Below, one piece after another: positions 23,933 through 31,961 of a DNA stretch of 34,769 nucleotides; the stretch's first letter is position 1; every line of letters starts with the position of its first letter. The DNA comes from JANFXS01 sp022791155 (GTDB lineage: Bacteria; Bacillota; Clostridia; Lachnospirales; Anaerotignaceae), in contig CATJUX010000051.1 in the NCBI GenBank assembly GCA_949743895.1, positions 1 to 34,769 on the forward strand, written 5' to 3'. The position numbers and the translations under genes were made by a program. The notes under the pieces are model-generated. The model worked only from the letters and a program-made list of their open reading frames with translations. It was not told where the DNA came from and made no database searches.

Positions 23933-25099
23933 ATGGATCAAAAAGAATTTATAGAGGCTTTGAGAGAAATTAAAAAAGAAAAGGGAATTGATGAGGAAAT
24001 AATTTTTGAGGCTATTGAGACTTCTCTTGTTTCAGCATGCAAGAAAAATTTTGGAACTTCTCAAAACATCAAAGTTGAGATCAACAGAGAAACAGGCGCC
24101 GTTGATGTTTATGCCCAAAAAGAGGTTGTTGAGGAAGTTGAGGATGAAATGCTTCAAATTTCTCTTGAAGAAGTTAGAAAAATTGACAAAAGATATAACC
24201 TGGGAGATGTTTATAATGAAATTGTAACGCCAAAAAATTTTGGGCGCATTTCAGCACAAACAGCCAAACAAGTTGTTGTTCAAAAGTTTCGTGAGGCCGA
24301 AAGGGAAATACTTTACAATCAGTATATCACAAAAGAAAAGGACATTGTCACCGGAATTGTTCAAAGAATGGACAAAAAGAACGTTGTTATACAGCTGGGA
24401 AAAATTGACGCTGTGCTCACTCCGAATGAACAAATACCCTCTGAGGTTTATTCATTTCAAGACAGAGTGAAGGTTTATGTTGTGGAAGTTAAGCAAACAA
24501 CAAAGGGCCCACAGATTTATGTTTCAAGAACACATCCTGAATTGGTTAAAAGGCTTTTTGAACAAGAAGTTCCTGAAGTTCATGATGGATTGGTTGAAAT
24601 CAAAAGCATTGCCCGTGAGGCCGGTTCAAGAACGAAAATGGCGGTGTATTCCAAAGACCATAACATTGATGCTGTTGGAGCCTGTGTTGGACAAAATGGC
24701 TATAGGGTGAATGTTATAGTTGAGGAGCTTAATGGAGAAAAGATTGACATCATCAACTGGAGTGAGGATCCAAAGGAATTTATAGCCTCGGCACTGAGCC
24801 CGTCAAAAGTTGTTGCTGTCAAAATTGACAATGAAAATCAAAGTGCCAAGATCGTTGTTCCAGATCATCAGCTTTCTTTGGCAATTGGAAAAGAAGGTCA
24901 AAATGCACGGCTTTCGGCCAAGCTCACGGGTTGGAGAATTGATATTAAAAGTGAAAGCCAAGCAGAGGCGACAGGTTTCCTTGAAAATGAGGAAGAAAAC
25001 GGCGTATATGAGTTGGAAAATTTGGCAGAGCATTGCAATGATGATGTTTTGGAAAATGAAGAAAATGCTTCTGAAGATATTGGAAATTCTCATGAATAA
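23933..25099 (+). CDS. nusA: transcription termination/antitermination protein NusA
   Basis: About 388 residues. The N-terminal RNA-polymerase-binding domain (about 1-125, beginning MDQKEFIEALREIKKEKG) precedes an S1 domain (about 133-198, GIVQRMDKKNVVIQLG) and two KH domains (about 228-345, with VGACVGQNGYRVNVIVEEL and LAIGKEGQNARLSAKLTGW). NusA binds RNA polymerase and nascent RNA, promoting pausing, termination or antitermination. As usual for Firmicutes there is no C-terminal acidic-repeat domain, but a short Glu/Asn-rich tail of about 40 residues is present. The start with GGGAGGA upstream is Met at 23933, not the earlier in-frame codon at 23897 inside rimP. Confidence 0.97.
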   Translation: MDQKEFIEALREIKKEKGIDEEIIFEAIETSLVSACKKNFGTSQNIKVEINRETGAVDVYAQKEVVEEVEDEMLQISLEEVRKIDKRYNLGDVYNEIVTPKNFGRISAQTAKQVVVQKFREAEREILYNQYITKEKDIVTGIVQRMDKKNVVIQLGKIDAVLTPNEQIPSEVYSFQDRVKVYVVEVKQTTKGPQIYVSRTHPELVKRLFEQEVPEVHDGLVEIKSIAREAGSRTKMAVYSKDHNIDAVGACVGQNGYRVNVIVEELNGEKIDIINWSEDPKEFIASALSPSKVVAVKIDNENQSAKIVVPDHQLSLAIGKEGQNARLSAKLTGWRIDIKSESQAEATGFLENEEENGVYELENLAEHCNDDVLENEENASEDIGNSHE

Positions 25100-25117
25100 A
25101 CAAAAGGAGGAAGCGAT

Positions 25118-25393
25118 TTGAAACAAAGAAAAATTCCTCTTAGAAAGTGTACTGGATGCCAGGAAATGAAAAACAAAAAAGAACTGGTGCGCATAGTGAG
25201 AAGTGATGAAGGAGAATTTTCACTTGATCTCACAGGCAAAAAGGCGGGCCGCGGAGCATATGTGTGCCGTTCGGTTGAGTGCCTTGACAAAGCTCAAAAA
25301 TCTAAAGGGTTTGAGAGAAGCTTTAAGTCGCCAGTTCCTAAAGATGTATACGAAAAAATAAGAGAGGAACTGTTAAAAAACGAAGATGAGTAA
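25118..25393 (+). CDS. rnpM: RNase P modulator RnpM (YlxR)
   Basis: A 91-residue basic protein of the YlxR family. The conserved opening PLRKCTGCQEMKNKKELVRIV is followed by DLTGKKAGRGAYVCRS. The Cys pair CTGC and a third Cys in YVC are visible. The Bacillus homologue binds the RNase P RNA and modulates its activity. The TTG start at 25118 has AAGGAGG seven bases upstream. It lies between nusA and ylxQ, the invariant order of this operon; the stop overlaps the ylxQ start by eight bases. Confidence 0.93.
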   Translation: MKQRKIPLRKCTGCQEMKNKKELVRIVRSDEGEFSLDLTGKKAGRGAYVCRSVECLDKAQKSKGFERSFKSPVPKDVYEKIREELLKNEDE

Positions 25394-25700
25394 ATTTATG
25401 TCTTTTTTAGGTCTTTGCATGCGTGCCCAAAAAGCGGCGGCTGGCGAAACAGCAGCAGTCAATGCAATAAAGAGTGGGAAAGCGGATTTGATAATAGTTT
25501 CTGAAGACGCGTCAGACAACACAAAAAAAAAGTTTCGAAATTCAGCAGAATACTATAAAGTTAATATCATATTTTTCGGAAAAAAAGATGAATTGGGAAA
25601 AGCAATAGGAAAAAATGAAACATCTGTTTTGGCGGTTTGCGATTCAGGGTTTGCAGAAAAGATATTAACTTTTTCGGAGATACAAGGCAAGAGTTTATAG
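25386..25700 (+). CDS. ylxQ: L7Ae-family K-turn RNA-binding protein YlxQ
   Basis: A 104-residue member of the L7Ae/L30e/Gadd45 family, which binds kink-turns in RNA. The family is recognised by LGLCMRAQKAAAGETAAVNAIKSGKADLIIVSEDAS, the helix-strand part with the RNA-contacting G-E-T step, and a C-terminal strand AVCDSGFA. It sits between rnpM and infB as in Bacillus. Precise role in Firmicutes is not established. Confidence 0.92.
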   Translation: MSKFMSFLGLCMRAQKAAAGETAAVNAIKSGKADLIIVSEDASDNTKKKFRNSAEYYKVNIIFFGKKDELGKAIGKNETSVLAVCDSGFAEKILTFSEIQGKSL

Positions 25701-25712
25701 GAGGTGGAGCCT

Positions 25713-28148
25713 TTGTCAAAAATCAGAGTACATGAGTTAGCAAAAGAATTGAATATAAGCTCTAAAACAGTTTTAACAAAGTTGAAAGAATATGGAATAG
25801 TTGCCACAAGTCACATGAGCACAATTGATGAGGAATCTGTTTCAAAGTTAAAAGATTTTTATCAAAAAAATGATGACAAGCAAGCCGTGAGTCCGCAAAA
25901 TTATGCAGACAAAAATCAAGAACAAATTAAAAATGAAATTGCTGAAACCAAAGAAAAACATATAGATAAAGAAGAACATAATTTTGATGATGACAAAAGC
26001 GTTTCTCAAAATCAAAATAGACAGAAAAAAAATGGTTTTGATGGTCAGCAGCAAAAATCACAGGCTGTTGCAGACGGTTCTAAAAACAGCAGCAATGAAA
26101 ATGTGAGAACAGGGCAAAAACCATTTAATGCAAAAGGGCAACAAAGCAACAATAAATATCAAAATAACAATAAGCAGCAAAACAATGGAAAAAATCAAAA
26201 TGGCACATCTGCGCAAAATGGTGGAAAACAGCCTCAAAGCGTTAAGAACCAGTCCTCAAACAACGGTGGAAAAAATATAAATAAAAACAACAAAAATAAT
26301 TATAACAATGTAAAAAATGATAACAAACAAGTCAAAAAACAAGAACAGCCAAAACCAGTTCAACCGCAAAAAGCACCAGAACAAGTTGAAAATGAACTTA
26401 AAATGAAAGAAATACCAGCATCTTTGACAGTTAAAGAGCTTGCTGAAACACTTGAAAAAAGTTCAAGCGAGATTGTAAAACTTTTGATGAAAAAAGGCAA
26501 AATGCTCACGCTTAACAACACACTCACATTTGAGGAAGCATCTGAAATAGCGGAAGAATTTAATATAATACTTGAGCTTGAAGAAGAAAAAGACATTCTT
26601 GAAGAAACTTTCAAAGAGGAACCAGATAACGATGAGGATCTTATTGAAAGATCGCCTGTTGTTGTTGTCATGGGACATGTTGACCATGGAAAAACCTCTT
26701 TGCTTGACTCCATAAGACACAGCCGTGTTACAGCAGGAGAAGCAGGCGGAATAACACAGCATATAGGAGCATACACAGTTGAGATAGATAAAAATCCTAT
26801 AACATTTCTTGACACGCCAGGCCATGAGGCATTCACGGCAATGCGAATGAGAGGGGCTCAGGTCACGGATATAGCTATACTTGTTGTTGCGGCAGATGAC
26901 GGAGTTATGCCTCAGACTGTTGAGGCAATCAATCATGCCAAAGCAGCCGGAGTTGAGATAATTGTAGCAATAAATAAGATAGACAAAGTTGGCGCTAACC
27001 CTGACAGAGTTAAACAGGAGCTTGTTGAATATGGAATATTGACTGAAGACTGGGGCGGCGACACAATATGTGTTCCGGTTTCGGCAATAAACAAAGAAGG
27101 CATCGACACGCTTCTTGAAATGATTATACTTGTGGCTGAAATGAAGGAACTTAAAGCCAATCCCAAAAAGAAGGCAAGGGGAACAATCATTGAAGCACAG
27201 CTTGACAAAGGCCGCGGCCCTGTGGCCACTGTGCTCGTTCAGGATGGAACACTTAACATTGGCGATCCTATAGTGGCTGGATGTGCATATGGAAAAATAA
27301 GAGCCATGATGGACGACAAAGGGAAAAGAGTTAAAAAAGCGGGGCCTTCAACGCCTGTTGAAATTTTGGGCCTTTCGGAAGTTCCTTCGGCCGGCGACAG
27401 TTTTTATGTGGCTGAAAATGAGAAACAGGCACGTCAGGTTGCTGAAACAATCATTGCCAAAAACAGAACTGAAATGATTAAAGAAACGCCACAAAAGGTT
27501 TCACTTGACGATCTTTTCACTCAGATACAAAGTGGAAATGTCAAAGAGCTTAAAATTGTTGTTAAAGCTGATGTTCAGGGGTCTGTTGAAGCAATAAAGC
27601 AAAGTTTAGAAAAACTTTCTAATGACGAGGTCAGAGTTAGCATAATACATGGAGGAGTTGGAACAATAACAGAGTCAGACGTTATGCTTGCAAGTGCCTC
27701 AAATGCAATAATAATTGGGTTTAATGTGCGCCCTGAACCGGCTGCAAAAACTTTTGCTGACACTGAAAAGGTTGATGTCCGGCTTTATAAAGTTATATAT
27801 AACGCCATTGAGGACATAATGAGTGCCATGAAAGGTATGCTTGATCCTGTATATGAAGAAAAAGTGATTGGTCATGCGGAAGTTCGCCAGTTGTTCAAAG
27901 CTTCAGGAGTTGGCACAATTGCAGGAAGCTATGTTACAGACGGAAAATTTCAAAGAGGCTGCAAAATTAGAGTTATACGCGATGGAGAAATTCTTCACGA
28001 TGGAGAGTTGGAAAGCCTCAAACGGTTCAAAGACGATGTTAAAGAAGTTAGCAGCAACTATGAATGCGGACTTGTGATTAAAAAATTTAACGATCTCAAA
28101 GAGGGCGACACTGTGGAAGCCTATATTATGGTTGAAGTGCCGAGATAA
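25713..28148 (+). CDS. infB: translation initiation factor IF-2
   Basis: About 811 residues. A first small IF2_N domain (1-50, SKIRVHELAKELNISSKTVL) is followed by an unusually Asn/Gln/Lys-rich unstructured linker (about 55-225). A second IF2_N domain (about 230-285, LTVKELAETLEKSSSEIVKLLM) precedes the GTPase domain from about 314, with GHVDHGKT, DTPGHEAF and NKIDK. C-terminal domains follow, including GSVEAIKQSLEKL and IGFNVRPEP. IF-2 delivers initiator fMet-tRNA to the 30S subunit and promotes subunit joining with GTP. The TTG at 25713 is chosen because AGGAGG (25699-25704) precedes it by eight bases; the GTG at 25704 overlaps that site. Confidence 0.97.
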   Translation: MSKIRVHELAKELNISSKTVLTKLKEYGIVATSHMSTIDEESVSKLKDFYQKNDDKQAVSPQNYADKNQEQIKNEIAETKEKHIDKEEHNFDDDKSVSQNQNRQKKNGFDGQQQKSQAVADGSKNSSNENVRTGQKPFNAKGQQSNNKYQNNNKQQNNGKNQNGTSAQNGGKQPQSVKNQSSNNGGKNINKNNKNNYNNVKNDNKQVKKQEQPKPVQPQKAPEQVENELKMKEIPASLTVKELAETLEKSSSEIVKLLMKKGKMLTLNNTLTFEEASEIAEEFNIILELEEEKDILEETFKEEPDNDEDLIERSPVVVVMGHVDHGKTSLLDSIRHSRVTAGEAGGITQHIGAYTVEIDKNPITFLDTPGHEAFTAMRMRGAQVTDIAILVVAADDGVMPQTVEAINHAKAAGVEIIVAINKIDKVGANPDRVKQELVEYGILTEDWGGDTICVPVSAINKEGIDTLLEMIILVAEMKELKANPKKKARGTIIEAQLDKGRGPVATVLVQDGTLNIGDPIVAGCAYGKIRAMMDDKGKRVKKAGPSTPVEILGLSEVPSAGDSFYVAENEKQARQVAETIIAKNRTEMIKETPQKVSLDDLFTQIQSGNVKELKIVVKADVQGSVEAIKQSLEKLSNDEVRVSIIHGGVGTITESDVMLASASNAIIIGFNVRPEPAAKTFADTEKVDVRLYKVIYNAIEDIMSAMKGMLDPVYEEKVIGHAEVRQLFKASGVGTIAGSYVTDGKFQRGCKIRVIRDGEILHDGELESLKRFKDDVKEVSSNYECGLVIKKFNDLKEGDTVEAYIMVEVPR

Positions 28149-28172
28149 TATAATTTGAAATGTGGTGAGTTT

Positions 28173-28550
28173 ATGAAACAAAATGCACGTATGACTCGCA
28201 TTAATGATGAAATACAAAAAGAATTGGCTAATATAATACGCAGTGAAATAAAGGATCCAAGAGTTGGAAGCATGACAAGTGTTATAAGGGTTGAAACAAC
28301 AAGCGATCTTAAATATTGCAAAGTTTTTGTTTCTGTTCTCGGAAATGAAGATGAAAAAGTTAATGTTATGAAAGGCTTGAAAAACGCTGGGGGATTTATG
28401 CGGCATTTGCTTGCAGAACGAATTAATTTGAGGAATACACCAGAGCTTGTTTTCAAACTTGATGATTCAGTTGAATATTCAGTGAGAATGAGCAAATTGA
28501 TAGACGAAATTTCAAAAAATGCCGTTTCTGGAGATGAAAACAATGAATAA
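28173..28550 (+). CDS. rbfA: 30S ribosome-binding factor RbfA
   Basis: A 125-residue cold-shock-type ribosome maturation factor that binds 30S precursors near helix 1 of 16S rRNA. Seen are MTRINDEIQKELANIIRSEIKDPRVG and LKYCKVFVSVLG, typical of the KH-like fold, with LRNTPELVFKLDDSVEYSVRM. ATG 28173 is preferred (GGTGAG upstream) to the in-frame TTG at 28155. The stop overlaps the nrnA start by eight bases (ATGAATAA). Confidence 0.95.
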   Translation: MKQNARMTRINDEIQKELANIIRSEIKDPRVGSMTSVIRVETTSDLKYCKVFVSVLGNEDEKVNVMKGLKNAGGFMRHLLAERINLRNTPELVFKLDDSVEYSVRMSKLIDEISKNAVSGDENNE

Positions 28551-29523
28551 CAGCGGCAATGATTTAGAAGATATAAGGAAGGTTATATACGAAAGCCAGT
28601 CAATTGCCATTTCGGGCCACACAAGCCCGGATGGCGATGCCATAGGCGCTTGTGCTGCATTGGGAATGAGCCTTTCGTTGATGGGAAAAGACGTCAGAAT
28701 ATTGCTTGAAACATATTCTGATAGCTTTGATGTGATACCTGTTGGTGGGTTGGTGAGCCATTCGGCTGAAGATGGTTATGTTCCGCAATTATATATCGCT
28801 GTTGATTGCGGCGATGTTGAAAGGCTTGGGGAGTTTAGAAGCATATTTGATAAGGCTGAAAACACGGTTAACATCGATCATCATAAAAGCAACACTTTTT
28901 TTGCCAAAACAAACTTTGTTGACAGCATTTCTTCCAGTTCAAGTGAAATTATATTTAGGCTGATTGATGGACATTATCAATTTAATGATGATATTGCTGC
29001 TGCTTTATATGCAGGGATTGTTTTTGACACTGGAGGATTCAGACATACATCAACAGGGGCTGGGACTCTTAAAACCGCGTCAAGGCTTTTGGAGTATGAT
29101 TTCAACTTTAACAATATATATAACTCATTGTTTTACAGCCGCAGCTTTAGAGCAGCTAAGATAATGGGAGTTGCTCTTTCAAAATTGAGCGAACATTTTG
29201 ATGGAAAAGTTGTAGCTTCATTTGTGAACTATGATGATATGCTTCAATGTGGCGCCAACAGTGATGATGTTTCCGAAATATCAGGTTATTTGAAAAGCAT
29301 TAAAAACACTGACGTTTCAGTTTTCATATATGAAAAGAAAAAAGGAATTTTTAAGGTTAGCATGAGAAGTGAAAACGGCATTGATGTGGCAAAAGTCGCG
29401 GTTATGTTTGGCGGCGGAGGCCATGAAAAAGCGGCTGGGTTCACAATTGAAAGAAACATTGAGTCTGTCATGAATGAAACGCTTGAAAAAGTTGGCGAGC
29501 AAATTCGGGAGAGCATGTCATGA
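28543..29523 (+). CDS. nrnA: DHH-family nanoRNase/pAp phosphatase NrnA
   Basis: A 326-residue DHH/DHHA1 phosphoesterase that degrades 2-5 nucleotide RNAs and dephosphorylates pAp. DHH motifs: SGHTSPDGDAIGACAALG, VDCGDVER, NIDHHKSN and GIVFDTGGFRHTST. The DHHA1 domain ends in MFGGGGHEKAAGF. GGAG nine bases before ATG 28543 fixes the start; the longer frame to 28519 lies inside rbfA. It lies in its typical place between rbfA and truB, and shares ATGA with truB. Confidence 0.94.
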   Translation: MNNSGNDLEDIRKVIYESQSIAISGHTSPDGDAIGACAALGMSLSLMGKDVRILLETYSDSFDVIPVGGLVSHSAEDGYVPQLYIAVDCGDVERLGEFRSIFDKAENTVNIDHHKSNTFFAKTNFVDSISSSSSEIIFRLIDGHYQFNDDIAAALYAGIVFDTGGFRHTSTGAGTLKTASRLLEYDFNFNNIYNSLFYSRSFRAAKIMGVALSKLSEHFDGKVVASFVNYDDMLQCGANSDDVSEISGYLKSIKNTDVSVFIYEKKKGIFKVSMRSENGIDVAKVAVMFGGGGHEKAAGFTIERNIESVMNETLEKVGEQIRESMS

Positions 29524-30428
29524 ACGGAATAATAAATGTTTATAAAGAAAAAGATTTTACGTCTCATGATGTTGTGGCCGTTGTGAGAAAAATTTTGGGA
29601 CAGAAAAAAGTTGGGCATACGGGCACGTTGGATCCTCAAGCTGAAGGAGTTTTGCCAGTTTGTGTTGGAAAAGCGACAAAACTGTCGGATTACATCATGT
29701 CTTCTGACAAAACATATGTTGCTGAAGTCACCCTTGGCATTACAACAACAACTCAGGATCACACAGGAGAGATTACAAAAAAAACACCTGTTAAGTTTGA
29801 TGAAAATGAAATTGCAAATGTGATTAAATGCTTTGCAGGCGAACTGTTTCAAATGCCTCCTATGTATTCTGCTATAAAGGTTAACGGGAAAAAACTTTAC
29901 GAATTAGCACGTGAGGGGGAGGAAATTGAGAGAAAGGCAAGAAAAATTTTCATTGAGCGTATAAATATTATCAATTTTGCTCCTCCAGACAGATTCACAA
30001 TTGAGGTTGTTTGCTCAAAGGGAACTTACATAAGAACTCTTTGTGCTGATATTGGAGAAAAACTTGGTTGTGGCGCTCATATGTCAAAGCTTTTGCGCAC
30101 AAGAAGCGGCAGTTTCGAACTGAAAAATGCTGTTAAGCTTAATGAAATTGAAGAAGCGATGTCCAATGGCCAAATCGAAAACGTGATTATTCCAATGTCT
30201 GAAGCTGTTAAAGGATATAAAAAAATAATTGTTGACGGTAAAGCTGATAAATTTTTGTATAATGGCTGTAAGATATATGACTATTTTTTCAAAGTTCAAA
30301 GTGACGCGATAGCAGAGGGAGAAACGGTCACAGGCTTTGACAGCAATGGAAAATTTGTTGGAATGTTCAAAGCTGAAAAAGATTGTGTGAAAGGCAGACT
30401 ATGTATAAAACCGCTAAAAATATTGTAA
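29520..30428 (+). CDS. truB: tRNA pseudouridine-55 synthase
   Basis: A 302-residue TruB, which isomerises U55 of tRNA to pseudouridine in the T loop. The catalytic motif VGHTGTLDPQAEGVLPVCVG near 32-51 contains the catalytic Asp. GTYIRTLCADIGEKLG and YSAIKVNGKKLYELAREG are further family motifs. The C-terminal 80 residues are a PUA-like part (NGCKIYDYF, CVKGRLCIKP). The start overlaps the nrnA stop by four bases, so translation is coupled. Confidence 0.96.
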   Translation: MNGIINVYKEKDFTSHDVVAVVRKILGQKKVGHTGTLDPQAEGVLPVCVGKATKLSDYIMSSDKTYVAEVTLGITTTTQDHTGEITKKTPVKFDENEIANVIKCFAGELFQMPPMYSAIKVNGKKLYELAREGEEIERKARKIFIERINIINFAPPDRFTIEVVCSKGTYIRTLCADIGEKLGCGAHMSKLLRTRSGSFELKNAVKLNEIEEAMSNGQIENVIIPMSEAVKGYKKIIVDGKADKFLYNGCKIYDYFFKVQSDAIAEGETVTGFDSNGKFVGMFKAEKDCVKGRLCIKPLKIL

Positions 30429-30458
30429 TTAGCAGTTTGTCATGTTAGAGGTGCGGTG

Positions 30459-31409
30459 ATGGAACATATAACAAATAAAGATATAACTCAGCGTGTTGAA
30501 ACAGTTGTGACATTGGGCAATTTTGACGGGCTTCATTTGGGGCACAGAAAGCTTATCAACAAAACGATTGAGCTTGCCAATGAAAATAACATGAAATCTG
30601 TTGTGTTTTCGTTTTATCCACACCCAATGTTCACTTTTTCTAACAGAAAATACAATGCGTTGATAATGTCGCCTGATGAAAAAATGATGTCTATTGATGA
30701 AATTGGCATTGATTTATATATTGAATATCCATTTGACGAAAATTTCGCAAGCATGGGAGCCGAAGAATTTGCCGTTGACATTATTTTCAAAAAGTTGAAA
30801 TGCAAAATTCTTGTTGTCGGCGAAAACTATAAGTTCGGTGTAGGGCAAACTGGTGACTGCAATATGCTCGAGAAACTTGGAGATGAATATGGAGTTAAAA
30901 TTGTCAATGTGCCGTCGGTTATGTATGAAAACGAAAGAGTGAGCAGCACAAGAATTAGAGAAGCTCTTATGAACAAGAATATTGAGCTTGCTAACAGACT
31001 TTTGACAGTTCCATATTTTATATATGGTGAAGTTGTCAAGGGAAAGCAGCTGGGAAGAACCATAGGATTTCCGACAATAAACATAATTGCTGACAGACAC
31101 AAACTTTTTCCGCCGAATGGTGTTTATGCCACAAAAAGCTGTTACAACGGAAAATATTACTATGGTGTGACAAATGTTGGCATAAATCCAACAGTTAATG
31201 GAAACAAAAAAATTGTGGAAACATATTTGTTTGATTTCAAAAAAATTATATATGGAGATTATATAAAAACACATATATTCAAGTTTATACGCCCTGAACA
31301 AAAATTTCCGGGAATTGACGAACTTCAAAAACAGCTTGCAAATGATGCTGAAAGTGCAGAGAAATATTTTGGAACAGAAGAATATAGATTTTGGAAAAAT
31401 AAATATTAG
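30459..31409 (+). CDS. ribF: bifunctional riboflavin kinase/FAD synthetase
   Basis: A 316-residue enzyme making FMN from riboflavin and FAD from FMN. The N-terminal FAD synthetase has the nucleotidyltransferase motif VVTLGNFDGLHLGHRKLI and SSTRIREALM. The C-terminal flavokinase domain has GKQLGRTIGFPTINI and GVYATKS. Both domains are complete and the length is normal. ATG 30459 is preferred to GTG 30456; AGAGGTG precedes. It is the last gene before the separately promoted rpsO. Confidence 0.96.
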   Translation: MEHITNKDITQRVETVVTLGNFDGLHLGHRKLINKTIELANENNMKSVVFSFYPHPMFTFSNRKYNALIMSPDEKMMSIDEIGIDLYIEYPFDENFASMGAEEFAVDIIFKKLKCKILVVGENYKFGVGQTGDCNMLEKLGDEYGVKIVNVPSVMYENERVSSTRIREALMNKNIELANRLLTVPYFIYGEVVKGKQLGRTIGFPTINIIADRHKLFPPNGVYATKSCYNGKYYYGVTNVGINPTVNGNKKIVETYLFDFKKIIYGDYIKTHIFKFIRPEQKFPGIDELQKQLANDAESAEKYFGTEEYRFWKNKY

Positions 31410-31426
31410 TTTTGCACATATTTTTC

Positions 31427-31455
31427 TTGAAAAAATATGATAAACGTGGTAAAAT
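31427..31455 (+). promoter_or_regulatory. promoter of rpsO
   Basis: TTGAAA and TAAAAT are separated by 17 bases, giving a transcription start near 31462 and a leader of about 87 bases. Confidence 0.7.
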
Positions 31456-31469
31456 AAACAAGTTATAAA

Positions 31470-31514
31470 CCGTTGCTCAGTGCTGCGAGGCTCCAACCTG
31501 CACTTAGCAAACGG
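31470..31514 (+). promoter_or_regulatory. structured rpsO leader, likely S15 autoregulatory site
   Basis: CCGTT (31470-31474) pairs with AACGG (31510-31514). GCT/AGC and AGTGC/GCACT continue inward with a single bulge and a single mismatch. A short AGG/CCT hairpin (31488-31490 with 31497-31499) tops it. S15 binding to its own leader is known in several bacteria, each with its own RNA shape. Here position and structure support it, but no specific known class is assigned. Confidence 0.6.
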
Positions 31515-31548
31515 GGATAAATTATTTAATTTTTTTAGGAGGAAAATC

Positions 31549-31809
31549 ATGGCAATTAACAAACAGGAAATTATCGCAAAATATGGAAGGACACCTAATG
31601 ACACAGGCTCACCTGAAGTTCAGATTGCTCTTTTGACAGCAAGAATCACACTTCTTACAGAGCATCTTAAAATGCACAAGAAAGATCATCACTCAAGAAG
31701 AGGACTTTTAATGCTTGTTGGACAAAGAAGAGGACTTCTCAACTACCTCAAAGACAAAGACATTGAAAAATATCGTCAGCTTATTGGTGAGTTGGGATTA
31801 AGAAAGTAA
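31549..31809 (+). CDS. rpsO: 30S ribosomal protein S15
   Basis: An 86-residue S15, which binds the central domain of 16S rRNA early in 30S assembly. Seen are MAINKQEIIAKYGRTPNDTGSPEVQ, with LTEHLKMHKKDHHSRRGLLMLVGQRRGLLNYL. TAGGAGGA seven bases before ATG 31549 fixes the start; the open frame upstream to 31480 covers the structured leader and is not coding. Confidence 0.98.
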   Translation: MAINKQEIIAKYGRTPNDTGSPEVQIALLTARITLLTEHLKMHKKDHHSRRGLLMLVGQRRGLLNYLKDKDIEKYRQLIGELGLRK

Positions 31810-31823
31810 TTAAAACAGCCTAT

Positions 31824-31861
31824 AATAGAGAGGGTTTATATCCTCTCTATTGTTGTATTTT
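31824..31861 (+). terminator. hairpin after rpsO, weak terminator
   Basis: AATAGAGAGG pairs with CCTCTCTATT around GTTTATAT, followed by GTTGTATTTTT. The T-run starts a few bases late, so partial readthrough into pnp is likely, as in other rpsO-pnp pairs. Confidence 0.6.
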
Positions 31862-31863
31862 TA

Positions 31864-31927
31864 AACACTGTAGGTTTCCAGCTTTTTGCATAATATTTTG
31901 TGAAAAAAGCTGAAGATCTATGGTGTT
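31864..31927 (+). promoter_or_regulatory. long stem in the pnp leader
   Basis: Bases 31864-31887 pair with 31904-31927 in about 23 of 24 positions, counting G-U pairs, with only a C-A mismatch at 31878/31913. The loop is 16 bases. It lies 35 bases before the pnp start. In enterobacteria a leader duplex is cut by RNase III and then used by PNPase to control its own mRNA; this stem could be an analogue. Confidence 0.6.
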
Positions 31928-31961
31928 AACAGAAGAAAATTGTAAAAGGAGATTATAAAAA

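Noticed and set aside
31480..31548. N-terminal extension of S15
   Set aside because: It runs through the paired leader and lacks a ribosome site, while TAGGAGGA stands before ATG 31549.
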